DNA from: Actinomycetes bacterium
GTDB lineage: Bacteria > Actinomycetota > Acidimicrobiia > Acidimicrobiales > Acidimicrobiaceae
Reading direction: 5' to 3'
NCBI GenBank assembly: GCA_021819725.1
Contig: JAKAQR010000003.1
Span: forward strand, 62,001-126,000
Length of the DNA stretch: 64,000 nt
The notes beneath the pieces were generated by a model. The model made no database searches. It saw only the letters and a list, made by a program, of their open reading frames with translations, and had not been told where the DNA came from. The translations under genes were made by a program, and so were the position numbers. This document shows positions 9,501 to 17,472 of this stretch, one piece after another; position 1 is the stretch's first letter; each line of letters begins with the position of its first letter.

Positions 9501-11096
9501 GCCAAGACGAGAAACTCCACCCCGGGAGTTGGCCTGATCTCTCCACCTCCTCACCATGACATCTACTCGATCGAAGATCTCGCGCAACTCATCTATGACC
9601 TGAAGTCAGCCAATCCTAGGGCGCGAGTGCATGTCAAGCTCGTCTCAGAGGTCGGAGTGGGAACGGTTGCTGCTGGGGTGGTCAAAGCCCACGCCGACGT
9701 TGTCCTCATCTCAGGCGGAGATGGTGGCACCGGTGCCGCACCGCTGAACTCCCTCAAACATGCGGGAGGGCCGTGGGAGCTGGGGCTAGCTGAGACGGTG
9801 CAGACGCTTGTCGTTAATGGACTTCGCGATCGAGTAGTCGTACAAGTTGATGGGCAACTCAAGACCGGTCGCGATGTCATCGTCGCCGCTCTCCTTGGTG
9901 CTGAGGAGTATGGGTTTGCAACGGCTCCGCTCGTGGTGTCCGGTTGCATTATGATGCGCGCCTGCCATCTCGACACCTGTCCCGTGGGCATCGCTACGCA
10001 GAACCCCGAGTTGCGGAGCAAGTTCACCGGAAAGCCCGAGTTTGTCGAGACATTTTTTGAGTATATTGCCGAGGAGGTGCGTGCCTATCTCGCTCAACTT
10101 GGGCTTCGCACGCTCGATGAGGCGATTGGCCGTGCGGACCTCCTGCAACCACGTGACGCCTCGGCGGCTCAACTGTTAGGACTCGACCGGCTGACCTATC
10201 GCAAGGAAGGAGCGCCGCGCCGATTTCGTCCTGGATCTCAGGAAAACATCCTGAAAAACAGCATGAATGCACAAATTGTTGAGGCGGTCGAGCCACGGCT
10301 CGACAGGTCAGGATCAATTCGATTACAGTATGAGATCCACAACACTGACCGTGCCGTCGGCGCGACCCTGGGCGATCTCATCACGCGACGGTATGGTACC
10401 GACTATCTGCCACCTGATACCGTCTCGTTGGTCTTTGATGGCTCAGCCGGACAGAGCTTTGGGGCCTTTGTCCCCCCTGGCATCACCATGGAGCTTCGTG
10501 GTGACGCGAATGATTATGTGGGTAAGGGTCTCTCAGGGGGGCGTCTCGTCATTGCTCCTCCGATGTCCGTTGGCGTGGTGGCAGAGAAGGCGGTCGTCAT
10601 CGGCAATGTTGCCCTGTATGGGGCGACCAAAGGAGAACTCTTTGTCCACGGTCGGGCGGGAGAACGTTTTGCAGTCCGTAACTCAGGTGCGAGTGCGGTT
10701 GTTGAGGGTGTCGGCGACCATGGATGTGAGTACATGACAGGGGGTGTTGTGGTGATTCTCGGCAGTATTGGACGCAATTTCGCGGCTGGGATGTCGGGTG
10801 GTCTGGCCTTCATCTGGGATCCTACGGGAAAGGCTGCCACCAGAGTGAATCAGGAGATGGTTGACCTCGATCCAATTGACGAGGAACAACAGTCGCTGTT
10901 GAAAGATCTACTCGAACGACATGCTCGCTTGACGGGGTCTGCGAAGGCGTCCTCAATCTTGGCGGCACAAGGTGGTTGGTTGCGCAGTTTCGTCTGTGTC
11001 TACCCAAAGGATCTTAAACGCGTCGTTCTCCAGGATCGAGCTCACCGTCGCCAAGGCGCCCGCTACGCGATCACGACACTCGATCGGGGGTACTGA
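6555..11096 (+). CDS. gltB: Glutamate synthase (NADPH) large subunit
   Basis: Makes two glutamates from glutamine and 2-oxoglutarate. The 1513-residue chain has the standard order: an N-terminal class II glutamine amidotransferase domain (nucleophile C33 in HDACGIAF, short propeptide before it), a central domain, the FMN-binding synthase domain (SRFSTGAMSYGSIS, then the GGRSNTGEGGED loop), a 3Fe-4S site C-x5-C-x4-C in GCIMMRACHLDTCPVG near residue 1130, and the C-terminal right-handed beta-helix with repeated glycine-rich turns. It is full length and intact. The upstream ribosome site for the ATG at 6555 is weak; an in-frame ATG at 6612 is an alternative that leaves a shorter propeptide. The stop overlaps the gltD start (TGATG). 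Confidence 0.96.
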   Translation: MGSLLPYNTREVRQVLPTPMPPLYPRGLEHDACGIAFLADLHGKGSHKLIQMGLDALVNLEHRGAKGSDPDTGDGAGILIQNPDVFWRRDRELPTAGAYVTGLLFLDGDRAELLAQLQQLLDQSSWRIIDRREVPRNPQILGAGSQACEPDMVQLFLEDRQGTTGIQLERKAWLLRRKIEQSIPELYFPSLSGRTFIYKGMLSAPQVQQYFLDLQNDQLSTGIVLVHSRFSTNTFPSWRLAQPFRMIAHNGEINTIDGNRNWMRARESQLSSELVEGDIADAFPLVDVSESDSASLDGVFEMLALHGRSLPHAIMMMIPEAWEANTSMDARVRDFYRFHASLMEPWDGPAAVVFTDGEMVGGVLDRNGLRPARYWITDEGIVVLASEVGVIDIPSSSVVARGRLEPGRIFLVDTSKGTILDDAEVKESLATMRPWGDWLREHQVSLSSLPPRYMLVPQHGSVVQRQQLFGYTEEELRLIVLPMATQGQEPIGSMGSDTPLAARSRLPRPFFDFFYQRFAQVTNPPLDAIREELVTSYEGVIGPEKNLLEPGPASVRQIHLPHPVIDNDELAKLIYINDDGEYPDLNAKVIDILYPVGEGAKGLQKALATIRVAAEEAIRDGFAVVILSDRHADWEHAPIPSLLAVSAIHHHLVRAKLRTQAGLVIECGDAREVHHFAALISFGAAAVNPYLAFDSIVDLIREGVLPDIAPRVAVRNYVKAATKGIIKIMSKMGISTIGSYTGAQIFEIYGLSQEVVDEYFPGARSPMGGATLVEIADVVAAHHHRAYTQHPEEFAHQNLATGGQYQWRRDGEYHLFNPETVFLLQHSTRKRRQDVFRRYTSLVDDLGRRANTLRGLLELRSDGVQPIPIEEVESVKSIISRFSTGAMSYGSISQEAHETLAIAMNHLGGRSNTGEGGEDPERSKPAPDGTDRRSRIRQIASGRFGVSIEYLSAADDIQIKMAQGAKPGEGGQLPGEKVYPWIAKTRNSTPGVGLISPPPHHDIYSIEDLAQLIYDLKSANPRARVHVKLVSEVGVGTVAAGVVKAHADVVLISGGDGGTGAAPLNSLKHAGGPWELGLAETVQTLVVNGLRDRVVVQVDGQLKTGRDVIVAALLGAEEYGFATAPLVVSGCIMMRACHLDTCPVGIATQNPELRSKFTGKPEFVETFFEYIAEEVRAYLAQLGLRTLDEAIGRADLLQPRDASAAQLLGLDRLTYRKEGAPRRFRPGSQENILKNSMNAQIVEAVEPRLDRSGSIRLQYEIHNTDRAVGATLGDLITRRYGTDYLPPDTVSLVFDGSAGQSFGAFVPPGITMELRGDANDYVGKGLSGGRLVIAPPMSVGVVAEKAVVIGNVALYGATKGELFVHGRAGERFAVRNSGASAVVEGVGDHGCEYMTGGVVVILGSIGRNFAAGMSGGLAFIWDPTGKAATRVNQEMVDLDPIDEEQQSLLKDLLERHARLTGSAKASSILAAQGGWLRSFVCVYPKDLKRVVLQDRAHRRQGARYAITTLDRGY

Positions 11097-12559
11097 TGGC
11101 GGCTGACCCAAGAGGCTTTCTCAAATTCACCCGTCGCAATCCAGTACGCCGTCCGGTAGCGCTTCGCCTGAGGGATTGGAATGAGGTCTACGCCGAGGAT
11201 GATGTCGCTGAACAGATCGTGCAAGCACAGCGGTGTATGGACTGTGGTATCCCATTCTGCCACCGAGGATGCCCCTTAGGGAACTTGATTCCTGAATGGA
11301 ATGAACTGGTTGGCAAAGACCGATGGGCGAGTGCTGCTGAACGTTTACATGCGACAAATAACTTCCCAGAGTTCACTGGACGTCTCTGTCCGGCTCCCTG
11401 CGAGACGGCCTGCGTTCTTGCCTTGAATCGAGACGCGGTCACCATTGAATATATCGAGAAATCGATTAGCGAGATGGCCTTTGCTCACGGTTGGGTCGAA
11501 CCGATTCGGGTGGCACACCCTACGGGTTACAAGGTAGCGATCGTTGGATCAGGACCCGCTGGATTGGCCGCAGCGCAGCAGCTCGTTCGTGCAGGACACG
11601 CGGTGACGGTCTTTGAACGTGCTGATCGGATCGGCGGACTTTTGCGTTATGGGATACCGGAGTTCAAAATGGAGAAGGCGATCCTTGATCGCCGGCTAGC
11701 GCAGTTGACGGCAGAAGGTATCGTATTCTTCCCGAACACTACGGTCGGTCGCGATCTCTCGTTTGCACAGTTACGAGCCGATTTTGATGCCGTCGTTCTC
11801 GCGCTGGGTGCTACTCGTCCACGTCTCATTGCGGTACCAGGTAGTGAAGGGGCCGGTATTCTCCCTGCCATGGAGTACCTACCCCATGCGAATCGTGCTG
11901 TGCATGATCGTTCCTATGAACCTCCAATCGTGGCGACAGACAAGCGGGTGGTAATTCTCGGTGGAGGTGATACTGGGGCCGACTGCTTGGGCACTGCACT
12001 GCGACAGGGAGCGAAAGAAGTTATCCAGCTGGAGATCATGCCGCGACCGTCAGATAGCCGTCCAGAGACCGCGCCTTGGCCAATGTATCCGCCGCTCTTC
12101 CGGATCTCCTCGGCCCACGAAGAGGGGGGAGACCGCGTCTTTGCTCGAGAGACAGTTCAATTCGAGCTCAATGCATCGGGTCAGGTGACTGCTCTCATCA
12201 CTGCCGAAGTGGCAATGAGCGAAGACGGCAAACTTCAGCGAGTACCTAGTACCGAGCGTCGTATTGAGGCGGACCTCGTACTGTTGGCGATGGGCTTTCT
12301 TGGACCAGATCTATCGATGTTTGATCTCGCACAACGGCCAGCTCTTTCGGAACGGGGAACCATCCAAGTCGATGACTGCTTTGTTACCTCGCTGGAAGGA
12401 GTCTTCGCTGCTGGAGATGCTCGTCGTGGACAATCACTGATTGTCTGGGCCATTGCTGAGGGGCGATCGGTGGCGTACCACGTCGATGCCTACCTGATGG
12501 GTAACAGTGACCTCGGTTGTCCGATCGCGCCGGATACCGCGGCATTGACTATCATGTAG
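11096..12559 (+). CDS. gltD: Glutamate synthase (NADPH) small subunit
   Basis: Supplies electrons from NADPH through FAD and 4Fe-4S clusters to GltB. The 487-residue protein has the N-terminal iron-sulfur cysteines C47, C50, C55, C59 (CMDCGIPFCHRGC) and C98, C102, C106 (CPAPCETAC), an FAD dinucleotide motif VGSGPAGLAAAQQL and an NADPH motif ILGGGDTGADCLG, ending with the AAGDARRGQSLIVWAI segment that contacts FAD. It overlaps gltB by one base, so both form one operon. A tRNA-Arg follows six bases after the stop. Confidence 0.96.
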   Translation: MAADPRGFLKFTRRNPVRRPVALRLRDWNEVYAEDDVAEQIVQAQRCMDCGIPFCHRGCPLGNLIPEWNELVGKDRWASAAERLHATNNFPEFTGRLCPAPCETACVLALNRDAVTIEYIEKSISEMAFAHGWVEPIRVAHPTGYKVAIVGSGPAGLAAAQQLVRAGHAVTVFERADRIGGLLRYGIPEFKMEKAILDRRLAQLTAEGIVFFPNTTVGRDLSFAQLRADFDAVVLALGATRPRLIAVPGSEGAGILPAMEYLPHANRAVHDRSYEPPIVATDKRVVILGGGDTGADCLGTALRQGAKEVIQLEIMPRPSDSRPETAPWPMYPPLFRISSAHEEGGDRVFARETVQFELNASGQVTALITAEVAMSEDGKLQRVPSTERRIEADLVLLAMGFLGPDLSMFDLAQRPALSERGTIQVDDCFVTSLEGVFAAGDARRGQSLIVWAIAEGRSVAYHVDAYLMGNSDLGCPIAPDTAALTIM

Positions 12560-12564
12560 GAGAT

Positions 12565-12637
12565 GCGCTCGTAGCTCAACGGATAGAGCACCTGACTTCG
12601 GATCAGGCGGTTGGGAGTTCGAATCTCTCCGAGCGCG
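12565..12637 (+). tRNA. tRNA-Arg(TCG), integration target
   Basis: Cloverleaf with acceptor GCGCTCG/CGAGCGC, anticodon stem CCTGA/TCAGG and loop CTTCGGA (anticodon TCG), and T-arm GGAGTTCGAATCTCC. The gene is intact; its 3' half from 12595 is repeated at 19333-19376, so an integrative element used this tRNA as its attachment site and rebuilt the 3' end on insertion. Confidence 0.95.
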
Positions 12638-12638
12638 C
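12595..12638 (+). repeat. attL, 44-bp direct repeat in tRNA-Arg
   Basis: Begins at the base before the anticodon loop (ACTTCGGATCAGG...) and runs through the tRNA 3' end to GAGCGCGC. Identical to 19333-19376. Confidence 0.92.
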
Positions 12639-12734
12639 AAGTTCTCCCAGTTCAGAGGTGGTAACTTCTCTGAACCCAAGCTAAGATCCCTCTCAACCCA
12701 ACACAAAACCCAACATTTGTCACGGGAGGTGTCC

Positions 12735-13886
12735 ATGGCAGGGTCGATTCGTTTGAGAAGACCACCCAACGTGTGGGAGCTAAGGATCTTTGTTGGCAGG
12801 GATCCCTCAGGTAAGATCAGGCACCGCTACTTCACCTTCGTTGGCCCAAAGCGAGATGCCGAACGTGAACTCGCTCGCCAGTTGCTCCTCTTAGATGAGA
12901 TTCCAGAACCCGTCTCTGAGGGATCGAAGTGGGGAAAGCGAACAACCTTTAACGATGCGATCGCAGCCTGGAAGGCAAACGGTTGGGAAGATCTCTCACC
13001 CAAAACACAACTGAGCTATCAACAACTCTGGGATAGCCATATCCGCGATCGCATCGGCGAAAGACCCATTGCCCAAACGGGGATCTACGAAGTCGAGCAG
13101 TACTTTCGTGAACTCTCAGATCATGGGCTCGGTGAGTCTGGGATCAGACAGGTCAGGGCCATCCTGCATCGAGCCTGCAAGCTCGCTGGCAAGTGGTCCA
13201 ATGGCATGATCCCCAACCCCGTCTCTGGAGCTGAACGTCCCAAGGGCCATCGTCGTGAACCAGTTCGTGCCCCGAGTGTCGAAGAGGTGCGAGCAATTCT
13301 TGCAACCCTTGCCAAAGGGGATGACCTTCGGCTCTATGTCTTTGTCCGCCTAGCGATTGCGACCGGGATGCGACGGGGTGAGATTGGGGCACTCAGACTC
13401 AATGACATCAACTTTGTGACTGGGGAGCTCCGAGTCGATGAGGGAGTCGTCATTGGGGCCGGTGGGATCTCGGTGAAGGCTCCAAAGACCAAAGTATCGG
13501 TGAGAAAACTCTCGGTCGATGCCAAGACCCTTGGACTCTTGGCACAACTGAGAGACGAACAGCTCGACCTTGCCACACGAGCAGAATGTGAACTAGGCGA
13601 GGATGCGTTCTTGTTCTCGTTTGTTCCAGGAGGTACGACCCCACCGTATCCCGATGTGTTCACGAAGAACTTCGCAAGCTTTAGAGCTCGTCACGGAATC
13701 GCTCCGGACATCCATCTGCACTCATTCCGTCACTTTGCCGCCACGGTCTTAGATTCCGTCGTGAGTGAGCGCCAGAAACAGGCTCGGATGGGGTGGTCTA
13801 CCACCCATATGGCTCGCCATTACACCGATGCAGTCGGCGAAGAGGACCAGCGTGCTGCCGAGAGGATCGGGGAGATTCTGCGGTGA
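12735..13886 (+). CDS. int: Tyrosine-family site-specific integrase
   Basis: Catalyses integration and excision of the element at the tRNA-Arg site. The 383-residue protein has an N-terminal arm-binding region, a SAM-like core-binding domain (about 70-165) and a C-terminal catalytic domain with the expected residues: arginine in ATGMRRGEIGAL, HSFRHF (H-x-x-R) and the nucleophile tyrosine in MARHYTDAV. The ATG at 12735 is chosen because GGAGGT lies five bases upstream; an in-frame TTG at 12717 would add six residues. It lies directly beside attL. Confidence 0.93.
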   Translation: MAGSIRLRRPPNVWELRIFVGRDPSGKIRHRYFTFVGPKRDAERELARQLLLLDEIPEPVSEGSKWGKRTTFNDAIAAWKANGWEDLSPKTQLSYQQLWDSHIRDRIGERPIAQTGIYEVEQYFRELSDHGLGESGIRQVRAILHRACKLAGKWSNGMIPNPVSGAERPKGHRREPVRAPSVEEVRAILATLAKGDDLRLYVFVRLAIATGMRRGEIGALRLNDINFVTGELRVDEGVVIGAGGISVKAPKTKVSVRKLSVDAKTLGLLAQLRDEQLDLATRAECELGEDAFLFSFVPGGTTPPYPDVFTKNFASFRARHGIAPDIHLHSFRHFAATVLDSVVSERQKQARMGWSTTHMARHYTDAVGEEDQRAAERIGEILR

Positions 13887-13966
13887 GAAGACCGATCTAG
13901 GCGAGGTCGCCGTTGATGAGCGTGTTGAAATTCTCTATACAACTATCAAGGGCCCAGGTCCCCTTC

Positions 13967-13987
13967 GCGCGAGCTTGACGCTCGCGC
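13967..13987 (+). terminator. GC-rich hairpin after the integrase
   Basis: GCGCGAGC (13967-13974) and GCTCGCGC (13980-13987) form an 8-bp stem with loop TTGAC; CCCC and GGGG outside extend it. A short T-run (CTTT) follows. It lies 80 bp past the integrase stop, so a factor-independent terminator is likely, though the U-tract is short. Confidence 0.55.
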
Positions 13988-14318
13988 TTTGGGGCCCCGG
14001 CCCTCGGTTTATCTCCACGTGTAGCCGTGCTAGGCGACCGCATTTCCTCGACCCTGGAGGGCCTTGCGTCCGGGGAGCATCGAGAGTCGATCGTCCGTGA
14101 ATCGATGCTCTCGCTTCTCGCATCTGGACGGCCTTAAAGAACGCATCCGATTGCTAGCTCCTTGACTCCTTCGCTTGGCCCAGGTGCTTTGCACCCTACC
14201 GTCGATCCGTGCTGGCTCCAAGCCCTGAAATGTACTCGTTGCACTCCGGGCTATTACGCCAGCTCGTCTCTCCGGTTGCATCGGGTGCATCACCTGAACC
14301 AAACGAAAGAGAAACAAG

Positions 14319-15139
14319 ATGGCTACCGATCACTGATCCCTACTTGCCCAACTCGCCCACGGTGTCGCAGAGCTTGGAACATCATGGGCCTGGCAGAACT
14401 ATCTTTCATCTCAAGCTCGCTTTCATACCTATAGTCCGAAGAACGTCATGCTCATCGCCTTACAACGCCCCGACGCTACCCGAGTCGCAGGGTTTAACAA
14501 CTGGGGCCAACTCGGCCGCGGTGTCAAGCGCGGCGAGAAAGCGATCTATATCGTGGCCCTGTTGATCTACCGAGATAAGAATGAAGACGCAGATCCCGAG
14601 ATCCGAGGGTTTCGCTGGGTACCAGTCTTTGACCTTTCTCAGACCGAAGGTGATGATCTCCCAGTGGCGGCCCACAAGCTAATCGGTACAGATTCCGCTC
14701 AGCTCTCTGAACGACTCGAAGCAGTCGCGAGTGCCCAAGGCTTTCTGGTCAGTCGGCAAGAGCTCCCGGCAGAGATCAACGGTCTGTGCCGTCATGACAC
14801 GCGAGAGATTCTCATCTCACCGGCGAACTCTCCACTACATCAGGTCAAGACCCTTGGAAGGCCCATGAACTCGCCCATGCGATCTTGCACGAGGGGGAGA
14901 GCAATCGACCCCTCGCAGAACTTGAAGCTGAGTCGGTCGCCTTTGTCGTCTGTGGAGCCCTCGGCGTTGACACTGGTGAGTACTCCTTTGGTTATGTCAG
15001 CTCCTGGGCTGGTGGATCTGAGGAGGCAATCCGTGCCATCCACTCAACAGCAGGGTGCATGCAGCGTGGTGCCAAAGTCATCGTTGATGGAGTTTGTCAA
15101 ATGATGAACAGCCGGGTGGATGATCGGGTGGCGGGGTGA
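14319..15139 (+). pseudogene. ArdC-like anti-restriction protein, disrupted
   Basis: The reading frame from the ATG at 14319 gives an ArdC N-terminal domain (SPKNVMLIALQ, FNNWGQLGRGVKRGEKAI), a ssDNA-binding domain found on plasmids and islands. Codon 6 is TGA (14334-14336), after which the same frame stays open. Near 14855 a frameshift moves to the frame holding the zincin metalloprotease motif HELAHAILHE and the downstream ESVAFVVCGALG glutamate helix, ending at 15139. Both domains are therefore present but split, so the gene is probably dead. A residual product from an ATG at 14448 would contain only part of the N-terminal domain. Confidence 0.82.
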
Positions 15140-15242
15140 ATGACCCTGCCACCAATGTTCACGACTACTTGACACTCAAATAGCGAATGATGATAGAACC
15201 AACGTCTGACCAACTCCCTAGGCTCTTGATCGGGAGGTGCAG

Positions 15243-16847
15243 ATGGCAAGCGAAATTGAGAACAGGCTGCCGTCATTGGTCCGAAACGACGTGTTCATCC
15301 TGGGTGCTGGATTCTCTAAGGCGATCAATGACGTGATGCCTGTCGCCAGTGAGCTTCTTGAACCGATTCTCAACGAGTTGCAGAACGAGTACTTCGAGGG
15401 GCCAAGAGGGAACGAGGGATTCGAGCAGTGGCTTTCCCGTTTGGCTGAACCCCAGCCGTACTTAAGCGCCGATGTGAACCTTGAGCGGTCAGCTGCCTTC
15501 ATGAAGGTTAGTCGTGCAATCGCAGAAGTACTGACCCGTCGCGAGCAAGGCGTACTCAAGGATCAACTCCCAGAGTGGTTCGCCAAACTCCTCTTTGCTT
15601 GGCACATTCGTCAAGCTACGGTGATCAGCTTCAATTACGACAACCTGGTGGAGTGTGGAGTCAACACACAGTATTTGCCGATGTTCGACCGTTACCCCAT
15701 CAGTGTCGGTGATGTCCTGCGTCGCATTCCTCACCTACCACCATCTAGGCAATCGGACGATTCAAGAATTTCGACGACGGTTCATGGTGGGGTCAGATCA
15801 ATGGCAGGGGACTATTTGGACCAACCAGAACCGTGGGAGAACACTTTTCGCCTGATCAAACTCCATGGCTCAATCTCTTGGTATTGGGTCCCTAACGATG
15901 CGACTGGAACCACCTTGCAGCGTTGGCCGGATGTCGGTAGCTTTGGAGCACCACCAGGGAATCAACTCCCGAGGATCAGAAGAGACCTTCCTGGGCGAGA
16001 GGTCTTTATTGCCCCTCCGTCTTCCACGAAGTCGCGCTACCTCTCCAACCCAGTGATTCGTCAACTCTGGTCCGACGCGCTCGAAAAATTACAACAGGCC
16101 GATCGCGTGTTCATCCTGGGTTACTCGATGCCCACCGAAGATCAGGCCGCGATGGGACTATTGCTTGAAGGCTTGCGCCAGTCTGGGGTCGAGATCCACA
16201 TTGTTGATTGTTGCGCTGATCCCGTCAAAGAGCGACTGGTCAACCTAATCCAGAATCGCCACGATCGCAGGATCGCTACTGGGGATGAACCACCAACGAA
16301 CAGCGAGATTATGACCACTGCAGGAGGCAGCCCGGTCAAGCGCTTTACCCAGAGCTACTTTCACCAGCTTGCTAAAGAGGGCACCAGCAATCTACTGCAG
16401 TTTGCCAAGGATCTACCATCCATCACCTCCGAATTCCTGGAACGAGAATGGGTTGGGCCAGACGATGCAGTCAACTACTCTATCACCGGTAATGTAGAAT
16501 GTATAGGCTTACCAATCGAAGTGGTGAAACCTTCCCTTAAATGCGACGAAATCACTGTTGAGGATGAAGTCTTGATGATCAAAGTTGGGAGCGGCAACGG
16601 AACGGATGCTCGCCAACTCACCAAATTAATGAAGGCTTTGCAAGAATTGTCGGTTTCCCAAGGCGTCAAAACCCTATCCGTGTTCTATGGCGGAGGGAAA
16701 ACTTTTCCGGTCATCCCATTGGCCGTACAACGACGAAAGAACGAAAGCTTAAACGGTGCCAATTGGTATGATCTCACGCTGGTTCCTTTTATTCTTCAAC
16801 TTCCCTCCGGGCCCAGCGATTACAGTGACGCAATCAAGGGGCCCTAG
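15243..16847 (+). CDS. SIR2-domain protein, candidate anti-phage NADase
   Basis: The 534-residue protein has a SIR2-like Rossmann domain at about 15-330: FILGAGFS (residues 18-25) for NAD binding, SFNYDN with N131 and D133, LHGSISW with H208, and VFILGYSMP near residue 290. In defence SIR2 proteins (ThsA, DSR1/DSR2, SIR2-HerA) the corresponding asparagine and histidine drive NAD cleavage during abortive infection. The C-terminal 200 residues (about 340-534) match no domain I recognise and may be the sensor or partner-binding part. The ATG at 15243 has GGAGGT seven bases upstream; the GTG at 15237 overlaps that site. The gene is intact while its neighbours in the island are broken. A role in defence is inferred from domain and location. 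Confidence 0.82.
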   Translation: MASEIENRLPSLVRNDVFILGAGFSKAINDVMPVASELLEPILNELQNEYFEGPRGNEGFEQWLSRLAEPQPYLSADVNLERSAAFMKVSRAIAEVLTRREQGVLKDQLPEWFAKLLFAWHIRQATVISFNYDNLVECGVNTQYLPMFDRYPISVGDVLRRIPHLPPSRQSDDSRISTTVHGGVRSMAGDYLDQPEPWENTFRLIKLHGSISWYWVPNDATGTTLQRWPDVGSFGAPPGNQLPRIRRDLPGREVFIAPPSSTKSRYLSNPVIRQLWSDALEKLQQADRVFILGYSMPTEDQAAMGLLLEGLRQSGVEIHIVDCCADPVKERLVNLIQNRHDRRIATGDEPPTNSEIMTTAGGSPVKRFTQSYFHQLAKEGTSNLLQFAKDLPSITSEFLEREWVGPDDAVNYSITGNVECIGLPIEVVKPSLKCDEITVEDEVLMIKVGSGNGTDARQLTKLMKALQELSVSQGVKTLSVFYGGGKTFPVIPLAVQRRKNESLNGANWYDLTLVPFILQLPSGPSDYSDAIKGP

Positions 16848-16903
16848 GGGTGGGCGAGATTTAATGTTCTTCCAAAACATCTCCTGAGTATCGATTACAG
16901 TAG

Positions 16904-17434
16904 TTCCATGACCTAGCCGATCTACTTGCCAAGCTTGAGCGCCTTGCCACCAGTACTTCGCAACAAGGAACGGCCTATGAGCACATGATGCGCGCCTATC
17001 TTATGACGGACTCACTCTTTGCCGATCGGTTCGAGAAGATGTTCACCTGGATGGACTGGCCCGAGCGCCTGGCTGGAGAGCGAGACACCGGGATCGATCT
17101 GGTGGGAATCGAACGCGATGGTGGGGTGTGTGTGACCCAATGTAAGTTCGTTGCTGCAGGCACGACCATCGCCAAGCCAGCGATCGATTCGTTCTTGGCG
17201 GCATCATCGCGACAACCCCTCACTGCTCGCTTCGTTAACGAAGTGGATCGGGGAGAAGGGGGCTCTCCAGTGGCAACAGGTGGTCGATCGGTAATGATCA
17301 ATCCTCCTGATACTAAACTCTTGGCGCTATCGGCTATCCTGGGTTCGAACCAGGATCCGAAGAGGTGTTTGTGTAAGGGTGGTTGGGAGATCTCGGTGAG
17401 CAAAAAACTCGACGATTCGCTGTTAGCACTCTAG
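16904..17434 (+). pseudogene. Stump of a type ISP-like restriction enzyme (nuclease domain)
   Basis: The frame, open from 16904 without a start until ATG 16985, encodes a helical segment followed by FTWMDWPER, DTGIDLVGIE and VCVTQCKF. This is the N-terminal Mrr-like nuclease pattern (D...QxK) of large restriction-helicase-methylase proteins of the type ISP class. Similarity stops near residue 80 after PLTARF; the helicase, methylase and target-recognition regions, normally more than 1000 residues, are absent. The last 60 residues look like unrelated sequence fused by deletion. It is probably the leftover of a restriction system once carried by the island next to the SIR2 gene. Confidence 0.7.
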
Positions 17435-17472
17435 CGCAGACGTTCTTGCGGTTCCGTATAAGAGGTAGTGAT

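Noticed and set aside
14075..14110. GAGCATCGA/TCGATGCTC inverted repeat in the island
   Set aside because: Only 9 bp with an 18-nt loop, no T-run and no link to a gene start; not enough to call an origin or operator.
17336..17356. Palindrome ATCCTGG-GTTCGAA-CCAGGAT that resembles a tRNA T-arm in the restriction stump
   Set aside because: When placed on the tRNA frame the T-stem pairs only at one position, and no acceptor or anticodon arm is nearby. Treated as a chance palindrome.
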